From Marinomonas gallaica (GTDB lineage Bacteria > Pseudomonadota > Gammaproteobacteria > Pseudomonadales > Marinomonadaceae), in NCBI RefSeq assembly GCF_001639745.1, contig NZ_LTAX01000007.1:113276-177275 (forward strand): DNA of 64,000 nt, in the 5' to 3' direction. Both the position numbers and the translations under genes were made by a program. This document shows, piece after piece, positions 63,968 to 64,000 of the stretch. Position 1 is the stretch's first letter, and every line of letters begins with the position of its first letter. The notes under the pieces are model-generated. The model saw only the letters and a program-made list of their open reading frames with translations. It had not been told where the DNA came from and made no database searches.

Positions 63968-64000
63968 AAAATCCGATTAAGCATTCTTAATCGGATTTTT
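63968..64000 (+). terminator. Rho-independent terminator after aceF
   Basis: AAAATCCGATTAAG pairs perfectly with CTTAATCGGATTTT around a 4-nt loop, followed by T residues to the window edge. Confidence 0.92.

Overview
The window looks like ordinary chromosome of a marine gammaproteobacterium of the Oceanospirillales, most likely Marinomonas or a close relative (inference). The grounds are Pseudomonas-like gene orders (fimV-truA-trpF-accD-folC-dedD-cvpA-purF-metZ; pilA-pilB-pilC-pilD-coaE-yacG), an Ehu-type ectoine/hydroxyectoine ABC transporter, a PomA/MotC-type flagellar stator, moderate G+C and dense coding on both strands. I see no rRNA, tRNA, CRISPR array, prophage or insertion sequence.

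Layout. 1-165 is the 3' end of groEL with its terminator. 318-11585 (+) holds an EAL-domain gene and the fimV-to-metZ housekeeping run. 11651-13652 (-) is a flagellar stator operon (motA, motB, PilZ protein). 13758-17983 (-) is an RND efflux pump and its membrane-fusion protein. 18237-25194 (+) is an apparent operon of uup (ABC-F), a DUF2760 protein and two unusual Hsp70 proteins. 25317-29801 is a mixed block: rraA, a small acidic protein, an M14 carboxypeptidase, a secreted START protein and a DUF748 protein, with two REP-like repeats around the START gene. 29865-35993 carries sulfur and Fe-S genes (DUF934, sulfite/nitrite reductase, nfuA, TauE-like exporter, cysB) plus aroF. 36080-44953 has an ATP-grasp protein, a QseBC-like two-component system, ehuBCDA, a ZIP-like transporter, benE and a GntR regulator. 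44978-49251 holds two convergent, paralogous modules, each a receiver-TPR response regulator next to a small histidine-kinase-like protein. 49274-53306 (-) is yacG-coaE-pilD-pilC-pilB-pilA. 53374-58379 (-) is a SprA-type metalloprotease gene, then pta, ackA and nadC. 59164-63881 (+) is aceE-aceF, closed by a strong terminator at the window edge.

How the genes work together. Pyruvate dehydrogenase (aceEF) makes acetyl-CoA, Pta-AckA interconverts it with acetate, and AccD takes it into fatty acids. CysB, the reductase, the DUF934 protein and the exporter point to assimilatory sulfur metabolism. FimV, PilABCD, the stator, PilZ and EAL proteins and possibly the receiver-TPR modules point to surface motility under c-di-GMP and phosphorelay control.

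The least explained items are (i) the twin receiver-TPR/kinase modules, one of whose kinases has Lys where its paralogue has the putative phospho-accepting His; (ii) the uup-DUF2760-Hsp70-Hsp70 operon; and (iii) several cis elements: a 12-bp inverted repeat before ehuB with centres 62 bp apart, a PmrA/QseB-like box, alternative hairpins between purF and metZ, and REP-like repeats with a compensatory base change.
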